From assembly GCA_964503685.1 (NCBI GenBank), contig CAZDAW010000037.1:1-32145 (forward strand): a stretch of 32,145 nucleotides of DNA. Direction: 5' to 3'. This DNA is from CAZDAW01 sp964503685 (GTDB taxonomy: Bacteria > Chloroflexota > Anaerolineae > Anaerolineales > Anaerolineaceae). The notes under the pieces are model-generated. The model saw only the letters and a list, made by a program, of their open reading frames with translations. It searched no databases and was not told the origin of the DNA. Made by a program: the position numbers and the translations under genes. Position 1 is the stretch's first letter. The number at the start of each line of letters is the position of its first letter. Below are positions 22,948 through 30,745 of this stretch, in pieces.

Positions 22948-24099
22948 CTAGTCTAAGAATACGGACGGGTTTTCTGCCAGGCTGGTCAGCGGGATAGCGC
23001 TGATGTAGTCATCCAATGGATAGGATATTTGACCGGGGTAAATAACCAGCAACCTGGATAATTCAAGCGTATTAAATGCACTGCGCATTGACGGCGTCAG
23101 GCGAGGCGCGTCAACCCGTTTACATTCTATACCGATGCGATGACCATCTTTGATAATCAGCAGATCCAGTTCAGCGCTCGAGTGTGTAGCCCAAAAAAAG
23201 ACTTGATCTGGCGAGAGAGCTTTAATGGTTTCTTCTATTGCATATCCTTCCCAGGATGCGCCAATTTTGGGATGGGTGAAAAGGTCGTTATCGGTGTGGA
23301 TACCGAGCAGATAATGTAGAAGGCCAGAGTCACGGAAATAAATCTTTGGCGATTTGACCTGCCGTTTTTGAACATTGGCATACCAGGGTTGGAGCACCCG
23401 AAGCATGAATACTCCTTCCAGAATGTCCAGATAGCGTCGCACTGTCATCTCGCTGATGCCTAAAGAGCGCGCCATTTCTGCGCCGTTCCATATCTGACCG
23501 TGATAGTGCACCAGCATTGTCCAAAATCGTAGAAGGGTGACAGGAGGAATCTGTATTCCCCATTGCGGCAAATCGCGTTCAAGGAAACTCTGAATAAAAT
23601 TCTTTCTCCAAACGATGCTATCTTCTTCGTTGTCAGCCAGAAAAGAGAGGGGAAAACCCCCGCGCAGCCAATGACGGTTGGTCGCGCTGATGCCTACCTC
23701 AGCCAGACTGAATCCGCTGACTTGAATGGTTTCGATTCTACCCGCCAGCGATTCGGAAGCGTTTCGAATTAATGCGGGTGATGCGCTGCTCAAAATCAAA
23801 AACCTGGCTGGCAAGGGTTGACGGTCTGCAAGGACGCGCAAGAGTTGAAATAATTCAGGCCGGCGCTGGATTTCGTCTATGACAACAAGCCCGGTTAAGT
23901 CTCTCAAGGCGGTGGCAGGTTGTTCGAGACGCGCCAGGCTCGTGAGGTCTTCAAGATCAAAATAATTTTGGGAATTGGGTTGAACGAAAGTCTGAGCCAG
24001 GGTGGTTTTACCGCTTTGCCGCGGGCCAATGAGTGCAACGATCCGGCTGCGTTTCAATGCGGTTTGAATTTGAGCGGTCAATAAAGAGCGTTCTATCAT
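22948..24099 (-). CDS. ATPase with DUF4143 domain (COG1373 type)
   Basis: 383 residues. The N-terminal AAA-type domain has Walker A LIGPRQSGKTTLAQTF and Walker B LVVIDEIQRRPELF with a sensor segment (FLILSSASPALI). The C-terminal DUF4143 region has a helix-turn-helix-like segment (MARSLGISEMTVRRYLDILE) and a nuclease-like fold end (SAELDLLIIKDGHRIGIECK) similar to restriction-enzyme-like domains (the E/D, then ExK pattern). Such ATPases are common, often mobile, accessory genes of unknown function. Transcription probably starts at the ATG itself (-10 at 24107-24112). It stands alone, divergent from the serine hydrolase gene. Confidence 0.9.
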   Translation of the reverse strand: MIERSLLTAQIQTALKRSRIVALIGPRQSGKTTLAQTFVQPNSQNYFDLEDLTSLARLEQPATALRDLTGLVVIDEIQRRPELFQLLRVLADRQPLPARFLILSSASPALIRNASESLAGRIETIQVSGFSLAEVGISATNRHWLRGGFPLSFLADNEEDSIVWRKNFIQSFLERDLPQWGIQIPPVTLLRFWTMLVHYHGQIWNGAEMARSLGISEMTVRRYLDILEGVFMLRVLQPWYANVQKRQVKSPKIYFRDSGLLHYLLGIHTDNDLFTHPKIGASWEGYAIEETIKALSPDQVFFWATHSSAELDLLIIKDGHRIGIECKRVDAPRLTPSMRSAFNTLELSRLLVIYPGQISYPLDDYISAIPLTSLAENPSVFLD

Positions 24100-24106
24100 A
24101 AGTTAA

Positions 24107-24146
24107 ATAATATCATGAAATTCCATAATCAGACTATGGAATTTCA
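24107..24146 (-). promoter_or_regulatory. Divergent promoter region with perfect dyad, ATPase side
   Basis: On the minus strand TG-A-TATTAT (hexamer 24107-24112) lies 7 nt from the ATPase ATG, so the transcript is probably leaderless with an extended -10. A perfect 12-bp inverted repeat, TGAAATTCCATA (24116-24127) and its complement (24135-24146) with a 7-bp spacer, covers the -35 position. It is a good candidate repressor site, and the ATPase has its own helix-turn-helix-like segment. Confidence 0.5.
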
Positions 24147-24227
24147 CATTTTTGTTATATAAACTGAATCATCCACCGGCTAAATTTTTTGTGAAATTTC
24201 CTGCGCCTGTAAATTCCGGTACGGTAA

Positions 24228-24246
24228 ATCTGCTACAATGAACGCA
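24228..24246 (+). promoter_or_regulatory. Extended -10 promoter of the serine hydrolase gene
   Basis: TG-C-TACAAT (hexamer 24234-24239) lies 6 nt before the ATG at 24246, with no ribosome binding site between them. The mRNA is probably leaderless. Confidence 0.5.
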
Positions 24247-25856
24247 TGAAAGTACGTTTACCATTTCTGCTTCTATTACTGGCAACACTTATCGCCTGTA
24301 AAATGCTGACGCCTGCTCTTCCTGCAACCGATACTCTGGTTGTTCCAACTCAGGCGATGGCTGTTTCCCCTACAACGATACCAACGACTATTTCCCCAAC
24401 GCCGACCCCTGAGCCTTCGCCCACCGTTCTGCCTGATTGGGAGTGGTCGCGTTCCACTCCCGAAGAGCAGGGGCTCTCTTCTGCTAAACTGGCAGCCATG
24501 CTCGAGCTGTTACGGCGAGAGAACCGCCCGGTGCATAGCGTCCTGGTTGTGCGCCACGGCGTATTGGTGCTGGAAGCGTACGCCCATCCCTTCAATGCAC
24601 AGACGCGCCACGGTGTTTATTCGGTGACCAAGAGCGTCACTTCGGCGCTGGTGGGTATCGCCAACGGCGAGGGGTTACTGGATGGGGTGGACACACCGGT
24701 CATTTCGTATTTCCCCTATGTGACGATCGACGACCCGCGCAAAGAGACGATCCGTATCGAAAACCTGCTGGCGATGAACAGCGGCGTCGAATGGATGGAA
24801 CCGCTCTATTCCGGGCTGAGCGATCTCTGGGGGATTCACGAAGCGGACGACCCCGCCCAATACTTCTTCACCCCCGCTTTGATTGAGGAACCCGGCGCAG
24901 TGTTCAATTACAACTCCGGAGGCTCGCATATGCTTTCCATGATTGTGCAGGAGGCATCCGGCCAGCCCGCCGTCGATTTTGCCGCGGCGCGTCTCTTTGC
25001 CCCGCTGAGCATTGGCGACTTTCACTGGGAAAGCGACTTTACCGGCCACACCAAGGGAGGCACCGGGCTGGAATTGCTGCCGGTGGATATGGCTAAGATC
25101 GGCCTGATGTATTTGAACGGCGGCCAATGGCAGGAACAGCAGATCGTCCCCGCTGAGTGGGTGAGCGCTTCGACTCAAGTTCGTTCGATTCCTTACGAGG
25201 GTATGGGTTATGGTTACCAGTGGTGGATCAGGCCGCAGGGCGACTATTACGCCCTGGGCTGGGGCGGCCAGCAGATTCGCGTCTTCCCGGAGCAGGATAT
25301 GGTGGTGGTCTTCACCGCCGGGATGAGCGGCGAAGGCATGTACCACAACGACCTGGTGGACGATTACCTGCTGCCTGCTGTTCAATCCGCCGAACCTTTG
25401 CCCGCCGACCCGCAGGCGCAGAGGCGGTTGGAAGCCGCTGTCAGCGCCTGGGCCAGCCCGCAGGTGGGGATTTCGAAATCCCTCTCGCCGCTGGCGGCCG
25501 ATGTGGACGGTAAGGAATGGCTGGTGACTGGCCGGGGCAACTGGAGTATGTTCACTCTGCACTTTCCGGGCGGCGAAGAAGCCCAGATCGACCTGACCCT
25601 CGATGGCGACCCGATGCCCCTCAAGGTGGGGCTGGACGGCGTGTACCGGGTGACCGATACCAAAGATTACGGCCCCATTGCCCTCTACGGCTACTGGGAA
25701 TCAGCTAATACCTTCACCCTCGTGCAGCAGAACCTGCGCGAAGCCGACCGCCGCCTCACCCGTTTGCAGTTCGACGGCAAATTTGTTAAGTTATACAGCC
25801 AGTGGTTCGTGGAACCCTACGCAGAAGAATCGGAAGGGGAATTGTTCGGGAATTGA
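24246..25856 (+). CDS. Serine hydrolase lipoprotein of the beta-lactamase/class C family
   Basis: 536 residues. A lipoprotein signal ends in TLIAC (C18), followed by a Thr/Pro-rich linker (about 25-63) typical of surface lipoproteins in this phylum. The beta-lactamase-fold domain has the nucleophile motif S126-V-T-K129 (YSVTKSVTSAL), Y222-N-S (FNYNSGGSHML) and a late GWGGQ segment in place of the usual KTG/HxG. About 130 residues at the C-terminus form an added beta-rich domain. Members include esterases, D-amino-acid peptidases and beta-lactamases; substrate cannot be told. It is convergent with the MFS gene, with a 72-bp gap holding no clear terminator. Confidence 0.88.
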   Translation: MKVRLPFLLLLLATLIACKMLTPALPATDTLVVPTQAMAVSPTTIPTTISPTPTPEPSPTVLPDWEWSRSTPEEQGLSSAKLAAMLELLRRENRPVHSVLVVRHGVLVLEAYAHPFNAQTRHGVYSVTKSVTSALVGIANGEGLLDGVDTPVISYFPYVTIDDPRKETIRIENLLAMNSGVEWMEPLYSGLSDLWGIHEADDPAQYFFTPALIEEPGAVFNYNSGGSHMLSMIVQEASGQPAVDFAAARLFAPLSIGDFHWESDFTGHTKGGTGLELLPVDMAKIGLMYLNGGQWQEQQIVPAEWVSASTQVRSIPYEGMGYGYQWWIRPQGDYYALGWGGQQIRVFPEQDMVVVFTAGMSGEGMYHNDLVDDYLLPAVQSAEPLPADPQAQRRLEAAVSAWASPQVGISKSLSPLAADVDGKEWLVTGRGNWSMFTLHFPGGEEAQIDLTLDGDPMPLKVGLDGVYRVTDTKDYGPIALYGYWESANTFTLVQQNLREADRRLTRLQFDGKFVKLYSQWFVEPYAEESEGELFGN

Positions 25857-25928
25857 GGGGGATAGAATTGTACAAATTGTAATGATAATTAATCCCTGTG
25901 ATTCGTCGTTGCGAACCTCGCCCGCGCC

Positions 25929-27203
25929 TTACGACTCCGCAAGCTCCGGCTTTGTCGGGGCCTCCGCCGGGCTCTCTGACGCCTTGCCGGCCAGGTACAC
26001 CAGCCCACCCCCCACTGCGAAGAGGACGATGTTCAACACGAAGGGCAGGCTCTTGTCCAGGCTGGAGAGCGTCCCGGCGATCCACCCGAAGGGCGAGGTG
26101 ATCAGAATGATCCCGACGTAGATGAGCGACTGGATGCGGGCGCGTTCCTTCGGGTCGATGGTCAGCACGGTCAGGCGGTCGAGGAGGGGGTTGATGGTAG
26201 CCAGGCTGCACGCTTCGAGCAGCACGCTGATCAGCAGCAGGGCATAGCCGTTGACCGGGGCGGTGATCAATGCCGCCTGGCTGATAATGAATCCAACAAA
26301 TCCCAGCATCAGGGGCAGCTTGAAATGCACGCTGCGCAGCCGTGGAATGACCACAAAGAAGAACAGCAGCATGACCACCGATTTGACGAACGGAAAGAGG
26401 GCGATGTTTTCCGCCGGTATCCTGATCTTCTCGGTAGCAATGATCGACCAGAAGGTGTTGTTGATCAACAGGCAGATGCTCATGATCACCATGATCCCGG
26501 CAGTGTACAGCGTCCGGGGAGCGCGCAGCAGGTCGTTGATCACACCCTTATATTCGCCCAGGCTGGCGAAGAGGCTCGTCTCGCGGGTGGCCTGAAGCCG
26601 CGCCAGCCCCTGCTGCGTTTCACCGGTCATGTGGTAGGTGATGATCGCTTTGATTGTGTAGGATATGGCTGCGGCAATGTAAATGATGCGCATCGCCGTG
26701 ATCAGCGTGTAGGATTTAATCATCACTCCTGCCAGGGGGGCAAAGAACGCCGAGAGCATCCCGGCGATATAGACCCAGGTGAAGATATCGATCAGCTCCC
26801 CCGGTTGGGCGTCTTCGATCATCAGGCACATCCACGAGTTCTGGGCGATGCGGGTGAAGGCGCTGAAGAGAGCCGCGGCCAGAAAGAACCAGAAATTCTG
26901 CGCCAGCGCTGAGATCAACGCCGGCGCCGTCCAGCAGAGGAGGTCGAAAATCAATGTCGTAAGCCGGCGCCCCAGCTTATCAGTAATCACGCCGCTGAAG
27001 ACCGCCAGGATCAACTGGAATACCCAGCCGATGCTCACGATCAACCCGATCTGCGAGTCGGCGACGCCCAGCGCCAGCATATACACGGAAACGTAAGGGG
27101 TATAGAGATTGACGGGAATGCCGTTCAGCGGCTCCGAATAGACGCAGCCGCGAGCATTCCCTTTAAATTCCAAAAGGGATTTAATCAGTGAGTGGGTTTT
27201 CAT
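25929..27203 (-). CDS. Major facilitator superfamily permease
   Basis: 424 residues with about twelve hydrophobic segments. The MFS motif A is present in the loop after helix 2 (SGVITDKLGRRLTTL), and a second-half equivalent (PLLDRLTVLTIDPKERARIQ) follows the helix pair in the C-terminal half. The C-terminus is Glu/Pro-rich and soluble. The substrate is unknown. Its place downstream of galT-galK in the same direction (97-bp gap) allows a role in sugar uptake or efflux, but nothing in the sequence shows sugar specificity. Upstream lies a TTCAGTTT/AAACTGAA dyad (27209-27237) overlapping a weak -10. Confidence 0.85.
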   Translation of the reverse strand: MKTHSLIKSLLEFKGNARGCVYSEPLNGIPVNLYTPYVSVYMLALGVADSQIGLIVSIGWVFQLILAVFSGVITDKLGRRLTTLIFDLLCWTAPALISALAQNFWFFLAAALFSAFTRIAQNSWMCLMIEDAQPGELIDIFTWVYIAGMLSAFFAPLAGVMIKSYTLITAMRIIYIAAAISYTIKAIITYHMTGETQQGLARLQATRETSLFASLGEYKGVINDLLRAPRTLYTAGIMVIMSICLLINNTFWSIIATEKIRIPAENIALFPFVKSVVMLLFFFVVIPRLRSVHFKLPLMLGFVGFIISQAALITAPVNGYALLLISVLLEACSLATINPLLDRLTVLTIDPKERARIQSLIYVGIILITSPFGWIAGTLSSLDKSLPFVLNIVLFAVGGGLVYLAGKASESPAEAPTKPELAES

Positions 27204-27208
27204 GATAT

Positions 27209-27288
27209 TTCAGTTTATCAATGAATCGGAAACTGAATTGTACCACATCGTTGGATGAGGAACACGGGGAAAATCAGGCGGGGGGGGG
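27209..27288 (-). promoter_or_regulatory. Upstream region of the MFS gene with dyad and G9 tract
   Basis: TTCAGTTT (27209-27216) and AAACTGAA (27230-27237) form an inverted repeat. A weak extended -10 (minus strand TG-A-TAAACT) ends 8 nt before the ATG. A run of nine G (27280-27288) lies further upstream, near the galK stop. Confidence 0.3.
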
Positions 27289-27300
27289 AGTATGCCGTTT

Positions 27301-28485
27301 TTATAACGGGACGACTCGGGCGCCGTCTGAAGCCTGGCAGATATAGATTTCGGATTTCAACCCCGTCTTATCCTGGTAACGGGCAGCTAATTCTGCAGCA
27401 AAGGTTTTAGCTGACGGTTTGTCCACCAGGTTAACGGTGCAGCCGCCGAATCCTCCGCCGGTCATACGCGCCCCCAGACAGCCGGGCAAATCCTGGGCAA
27501 TTTCCACCATGATATCGACTTCCGGGACGGAGACTTCGTACAGATCGCGCAGGCTGACGTGGCACTCGTTCATGATGAGACCAAATTCGGCGTATCTGCC
27601 CTGTTCCAACAGAGGGATGGCGCGGCGGGTGCGTTCGATTTCTTCGACGATGTGGCGGGCGCGCTTTTCGATGAGCGTTGGGAGTTTATTGCACAGCCGG
27701 TTGAAATTGTCCACGCTGACATCCCGCAGCGCTTTGATTCCGGGCAATTCACCAGAGAGGATTCTCACGGCTTCTTCACAGGCCTGGCGGCGGTCGTTGT
27801 ATCCGCTGTTTGTTAACTGCCGGCGCACGCTGGTATCGGCAATCACGATGGCCGCATCTCCTGGCAGAGGCAGTGTGCGCCATTCGAGAGTGCGGCAGTC
27901 CAGGAACAGGAGCCGGTCACGCATACCGCACGCTGAGGCGAATTGATCCATAATTCCGCAGTTCATCCCCACGTACCGGTTTTCGGCCTTTTGCCCCAGC
28001 AGAGCGCGCTGGATGGGGGGCAAAGTCCAGCCGCCGAGGGCTGACCATGCGCTGGCAAAGGCCATTTCTACCGATGCCGAGGAGCTTAACCCGGCCCCGA
28101 TTGGCACGTTGGAAGCAAACACCGCCTGCATTGCTGGTGTTTGCAACCCAGCCTCGTTTAACGCCCAGGCCACGCCGGCCGGATAAAGCGCCCATCCGGG
28201 CAGCGCGTTGCCCTGCGCGTCGCTTTTATTGATTGCACTCTCCAGCGTAAATTCGACTTCTGCGCTAAAATCGATTGCGACCAGGCGATTTTTGCTGGAC
28301 TGGGAGCGGGTAAAGGCGATATAGGTTGCCCGATCGATGGCTGCAGGCAGAACGAAGCCGTCGTTATAATCCACGTGTTCACCCAGAACATTGACGCGGC
28401 CCGGGGCGATGGCAAAGTACATTGGATCAAGGCCAAATTGATCTTGAAAAGTTTGAAGAACACGGTCACGCGGGTGCATATTCAT
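27301..28485 (-). CDS. galK: Galactokinase
   Basis: 394 residues; phosphorylates galactose to galactose-1-phosphate in the Leloir pathway. The galactokinase signature GRVNVLGEHVDYNDGFVLPA is near the N-terminus (residues 29-48). The GHMP ATP-binding loop is GAGLSSSASVEMAF, and the C-terminal motif is GARMTGGGFGGCTVNL. Length is normal. It overlaps the end of galT by four bases (ATGA), so the two are translationally coupled; a second ATG two codons downstream is an alternative start. Confidence 0.96.
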   Translation of the reverse strand: MNMHPRDRVLQTFQDQFGLDPMYFAIAPGRVNVLGEHVDYNDGFVLPAAIDRATYIAFTRSQSSKNRLVAIDFSAEVEFTLESAINKSDAQGNALPGWALYPAGVAWALNEAGLQTPAMQAVFASNVPIGAGLSSSASVEMAFASAWSALGGWTLPPIQRALLGQKAENRYVGMNCGIMDQFASACGMRDRLLFLDCRTLEWRTLPLPGDAAIVIADTSVRRQLTNSGYNDRRQACEEAVRILSGELPGIKALRDVSVDNFNRLCNKLPTLIEKRARHIVEEIERTRRAIPLLEQGRYAEFGLIMNECHVSLRDLYEVSVPEVDIMVEIAQDLPGCLGARMTGGGFGGCTVNLVDKPSAKTFAAELAARYQDKTGLKSEIYICQASDGARVVPL

Positions 28486-29513
28486 CTCTGCGTGTAGTGG
28501 ATTTTGGGCAGGCTGCGCAATTTTTCGGCGGCGGTTTCGGCGGTAATGTCGCGCTGCGGCATGGCGAGCAGTTCATAACCGACCATGAATTTACGCACCG
28601 TTGCTGAGCGCAGCAATGGCGGGTAATAATGAGCATGCAGCGTCCATTCGGGATGGTCTGTACCATCGTTGGGCGCCTGGTGAAAGCCCATCGAATAGGG
28701 GAATGAAATTTCGAACAGGTTGTCATAGCGCACTGTGACCTGCTGGCAGATATCAGCCAGCGCCCGGCGTTCGGTCTGGGTGAGGGCAGGTAACGCTGGG
28801 GCAGCCCGGTGAGCGATGACGAGAATTTCGAACGGCCAGATCGCCCAGAACGGCGCAACCGCGGTGAAATGCTCGTTCGAAGCGACGATCCGTTCCTGGC
28901 GCGACTGCTCCTCGTGCAAATAATCGAGCAGCAGCGGACGGCCGTTTGCGGCAAAATAATCCCTTTGCGAAGCCAATTCTTTGGCCGGTTCGTTGGGAAT
29001 TTGCGATTGCGCCCATATCTGGCTGTGCGGGTGCGGATTTGAACAGCCCATCATCGCCCCTTTGTTCTCGAAAACCTGGACGTAAGCGATTTCCGGGCGT
29101 TGATAAAGTTCGGCGGTTTGCTTGCTCCAGGCGTCGATGACGGCCTCGGCTTCATCGAGCGTAAGTTGTGGGAAAGTCAGATCGTGGCGCGGCGAAAAGC
29201 AGATGACGCGGCAAATACCGCTTTCAGGTTTGGAAACGAATAACGAATGTGGATCAGATGCCGGGGTTTTAATATTGGGGAGCAGGGCGGCAAAATCGTT
29301 GTCGAAGACAAATGTGCCGCGGTACTGTGGGTTTCGAACGCCGCCGGCGCGTTCGTTGCCCGGGCAGAGGTAGCAGGCTGGATCGTATTCAGGCAGGTTT
29401 TCCGGCGGCGTTTTCTCGATCTGTCCCTGCCAGGGGCGTCTGGCGCGGTGCGGCGAGACGAGCACCCATTCGCGGGTCAGCGGGTTAAAACGGCGGTGCG
29501 GTGATTCAAACAT
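28482..29513 (-). CDS. galT: Galactose-1-phosphate uridylyltransferase
   Basis: 343 residues; exchanges UMP between UDP-glucose and galactose-1-phosphate. The N-terminus has RRFNPLTREWVLVSPHRARR, a zinc-binding pair in DPACYLCPGNERAGG, and the active-site His triad NPHPHSQIW. The second half has PYSMGFHQAP and HAHYYPPLLRSA. Length is normal. No ribosome binding site is seen; an extended -10 (TG-A-TACAAT, minus strand 29522-29527) ends 8 nt before the ATG, so the mRNA is probably leaderless. First gene of the galT-galK(-MFS) operon. No galE or mutarotase is in the window. Confidence 0.96.
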   Translation of the reverse strand: MFESPHRRFNPLTREWVLVSPHRARRPWQGQIEKTPPENLPEYDPACYLCPGNERAGGVRNPQYRGTFVFDNDFAALLPNIKTPASDPHSLFVSKPESGICRVICFSPRHDLTFPQLTLDEAEAVIDAWSKQTAELYQRPEIAYVQVFENKGAMMGCSNPHPHSQIWAQSQIPNEPAKELASQRDYFAANGRPLLLDYLHEEQSRQERIVASNEHFTAVAPFWAIWPFEILVIAHRAAPALPALTQTERRALADICQQVTVRYDNLFEISFPYSMGFHQAPNDGTDHPEWTLHAHYYPPLLRSATVRKFMVGYELLAMPQRDITAETAAEKLRSLPKIHYTQR

Positions 29514-29530
29514 ATACGCCTATTGTATCA
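29514..29530 (-). promoter_or_regulatory. Extended -10 promoter of the galT-galK operon
   Basis: Minus strand TG-A-TACAAT (hexamer 29522-29527) is separated from the galT ATG by 8 nt, giving a leaderless or nearly leaderless transcript. No good -35 is present, as expected for an extended -10 promoter. Confidence 0.5.
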
Positions 29531-29664
29531 AACTTATCGATTTTTAAACAGCTTCACAGCGGGCAGACCTGGCACGGAAATTGTAACGCAGGCCCGGTGG
29601 TTGGCCGAGCGGATAGGGTTCTTAGCGCTTATTAGGCAATTGGGTGATTTGTTAGGATATCAAT

Positions 29665-29689
29665 TTGAGTGTAAAAACTCAAGTATAAT
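29665..29689 (+). promoter_or_regulatory. Promoter and dyad operator of the WYL regulator
   Basis: A perfect TATAAT (29684-29689) is immediately preceded by the inverted repeat TTGAGT (29665-29670) / ACTCAA (29677-29682) with a 6-bp spacer. An 18-bp dyad against the -10 fits binding by a dimeric regulator, most simply autoregulation by the WYL protein. The rest of the 29514-29776 gap shows nothing else of note. Confidence 0.5.
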
Positions 29690-29776
29690 AATTTTGGCGG
29701 GTATTTAACGGTATTTTTCTTGATTGTTGCGCTAATTACAACACAAATCAATTATTATCGATTAAGGAGCAACACA

Positions 29777-30745
29777 ATGAGCCGCATCGAAAACAAGACA
29801 GCGCGCCTTTCTCAGTTAGAAGCCATTCTGATGGCGCATCCTGAAGGTATGACCCAATCACAACTGGCTCGTAAATTAGGGGTGCATCGTTCAACGATAC
29901 TGCGCAATTTGGCTGATCTGACTGCCCCGGTTTACGAACAGGATCGGCGGTATTTTATCGACAGAGAGGCCTATCTGGTCAACTTGCGCCTGAATCTGCA
30001 CGAGGCGCTTTCTATTCACCTGGCCAGCCGGCTGATGTCCACCCGTCTCGATCGCCGCAACCCGCACATCGCTTCGGCTCTGCGCAAGCTCGGTCTGGCT
30101 ATTCAGACCCTGGCGCCGCAAATTGGCGAATACCTCAATCTCTCAGCCGAGAGTTTTGATGATGATACAAAAGTTGATGATCCACATTTTCTGCAGGTAT
30201 TGGAAAAGGTTACGGTTGCCTGGGCGGAACAAAGGGAGATTATACTTTGGTATCGTAAGGCTGAAACTAAAGAAGCAAAGCAGTACCGATTTCAACCTTT
30301 TTATATAGAGCCCAGTGCGATTGGTCAGACGGTGTATGCTATCGGACAGATCGTTCCAGAATTGGAGATTCGCACATTTAGACTGGAACGTATTGAGCGG
30401 ATTGAAACAACCCAGAACCGTTTTGAGTTGCCGGATAATTTTAGCCCAACGCATTTATTTGACCAGGCATGGGGAATCTGGTTCACCGACCAGGAGCCGG
30501 TAGAAATCGTCCTTCGATTTTCGCAGCGAGTGGCGCCAAGGGTGAGGGAAACTCGCTGGCATCGTACAGAGCAGGTGGAGCCGTTGGAAGACGGCCGCCT
30601 GCTCTGGCGCGCCCGGATCGCTGAACCGCAAGAAATGATGCCCTGGATCCGCGGTTGGGGCGCTGATGTGGAAGTGCTGCAACCGGATTTGTTAAGGAAG
30701 ACTTTGGCAGAGGAGGTAAAGAGGATGACGGAGGTTTATCAATGA
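29777..30745 (+). CDS. HTH and WYL domain transcriptional regulator of a CRISPR-Cas locus
   Basis: 322 residues from ATG 29777, chosen for AAGGAG 7 nt upstream; an in-frame start at 29720 lacks a ribosome binding site. The N-terminal winged helix (about 8-65) contains MTQSQLARKLGVHRSTILRN. The WYL domain (about 130-220) contains REIILWYRKA and FQPFYIEPSAIGQTVYAIG, followed by the WCX-type C-terminal extension (EPVEIVLRFSQRVAPRV). WYL proteins sense nucleic-acid or nucleotide ligands and often control CRISPR-Cas and other defence genes. Its stop overlaps the cas3 start by four bases (ATGA), so it is cotranscribed and coupled to cas3. Confidence 0.9.
   Translation: MSRIENKTARLSQLEAILMAHPEGMTQSQLARKLGVHRSTILRNLADLTAPVYEQDRRYFIDREAYLVNLRLNLHEALSIHLASRLMSTRLDRRNPHIASALRKLGLAIQTLAPQIGEYLNLSAESFDDDTKVDDPHFLQVLEKVTVAWAEQREIILWYRKAETKEAKQYRFQPFYIEPSAIGQTVYAIGQIVPELEIRTFRLERIERIETTQNRFELPDNFSPTHLFDQAWGIWFTDQEPVEIVLRFSQRVAPRVRETRWHRTEQVEPLEDGRLLWRARIAEPQEMMPWIRGWGADVEVLQPDLLRKTLAEEVKRMTEVYQ

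Noticed and set aside
24675..25562. Long minus-strand frame opposite the serine hydrolase
   Set aside because: High G+C shadow frame; its translation has no family features while the plus-strand gene has a lipobox and the SxxK motif.
25929..27203. Naming the MFS protein a galactose transporter
   Set aside because: Only its place after galK suggests it; no sugar-porter signature is visible.
29596..29680. tRNA-like segment (TGGCCGAGCGG as in Leu/Ser D-arms)
   Set aside because: No acceptor stem, anticodon arm or T-arm with GTTCGA can be built around it.
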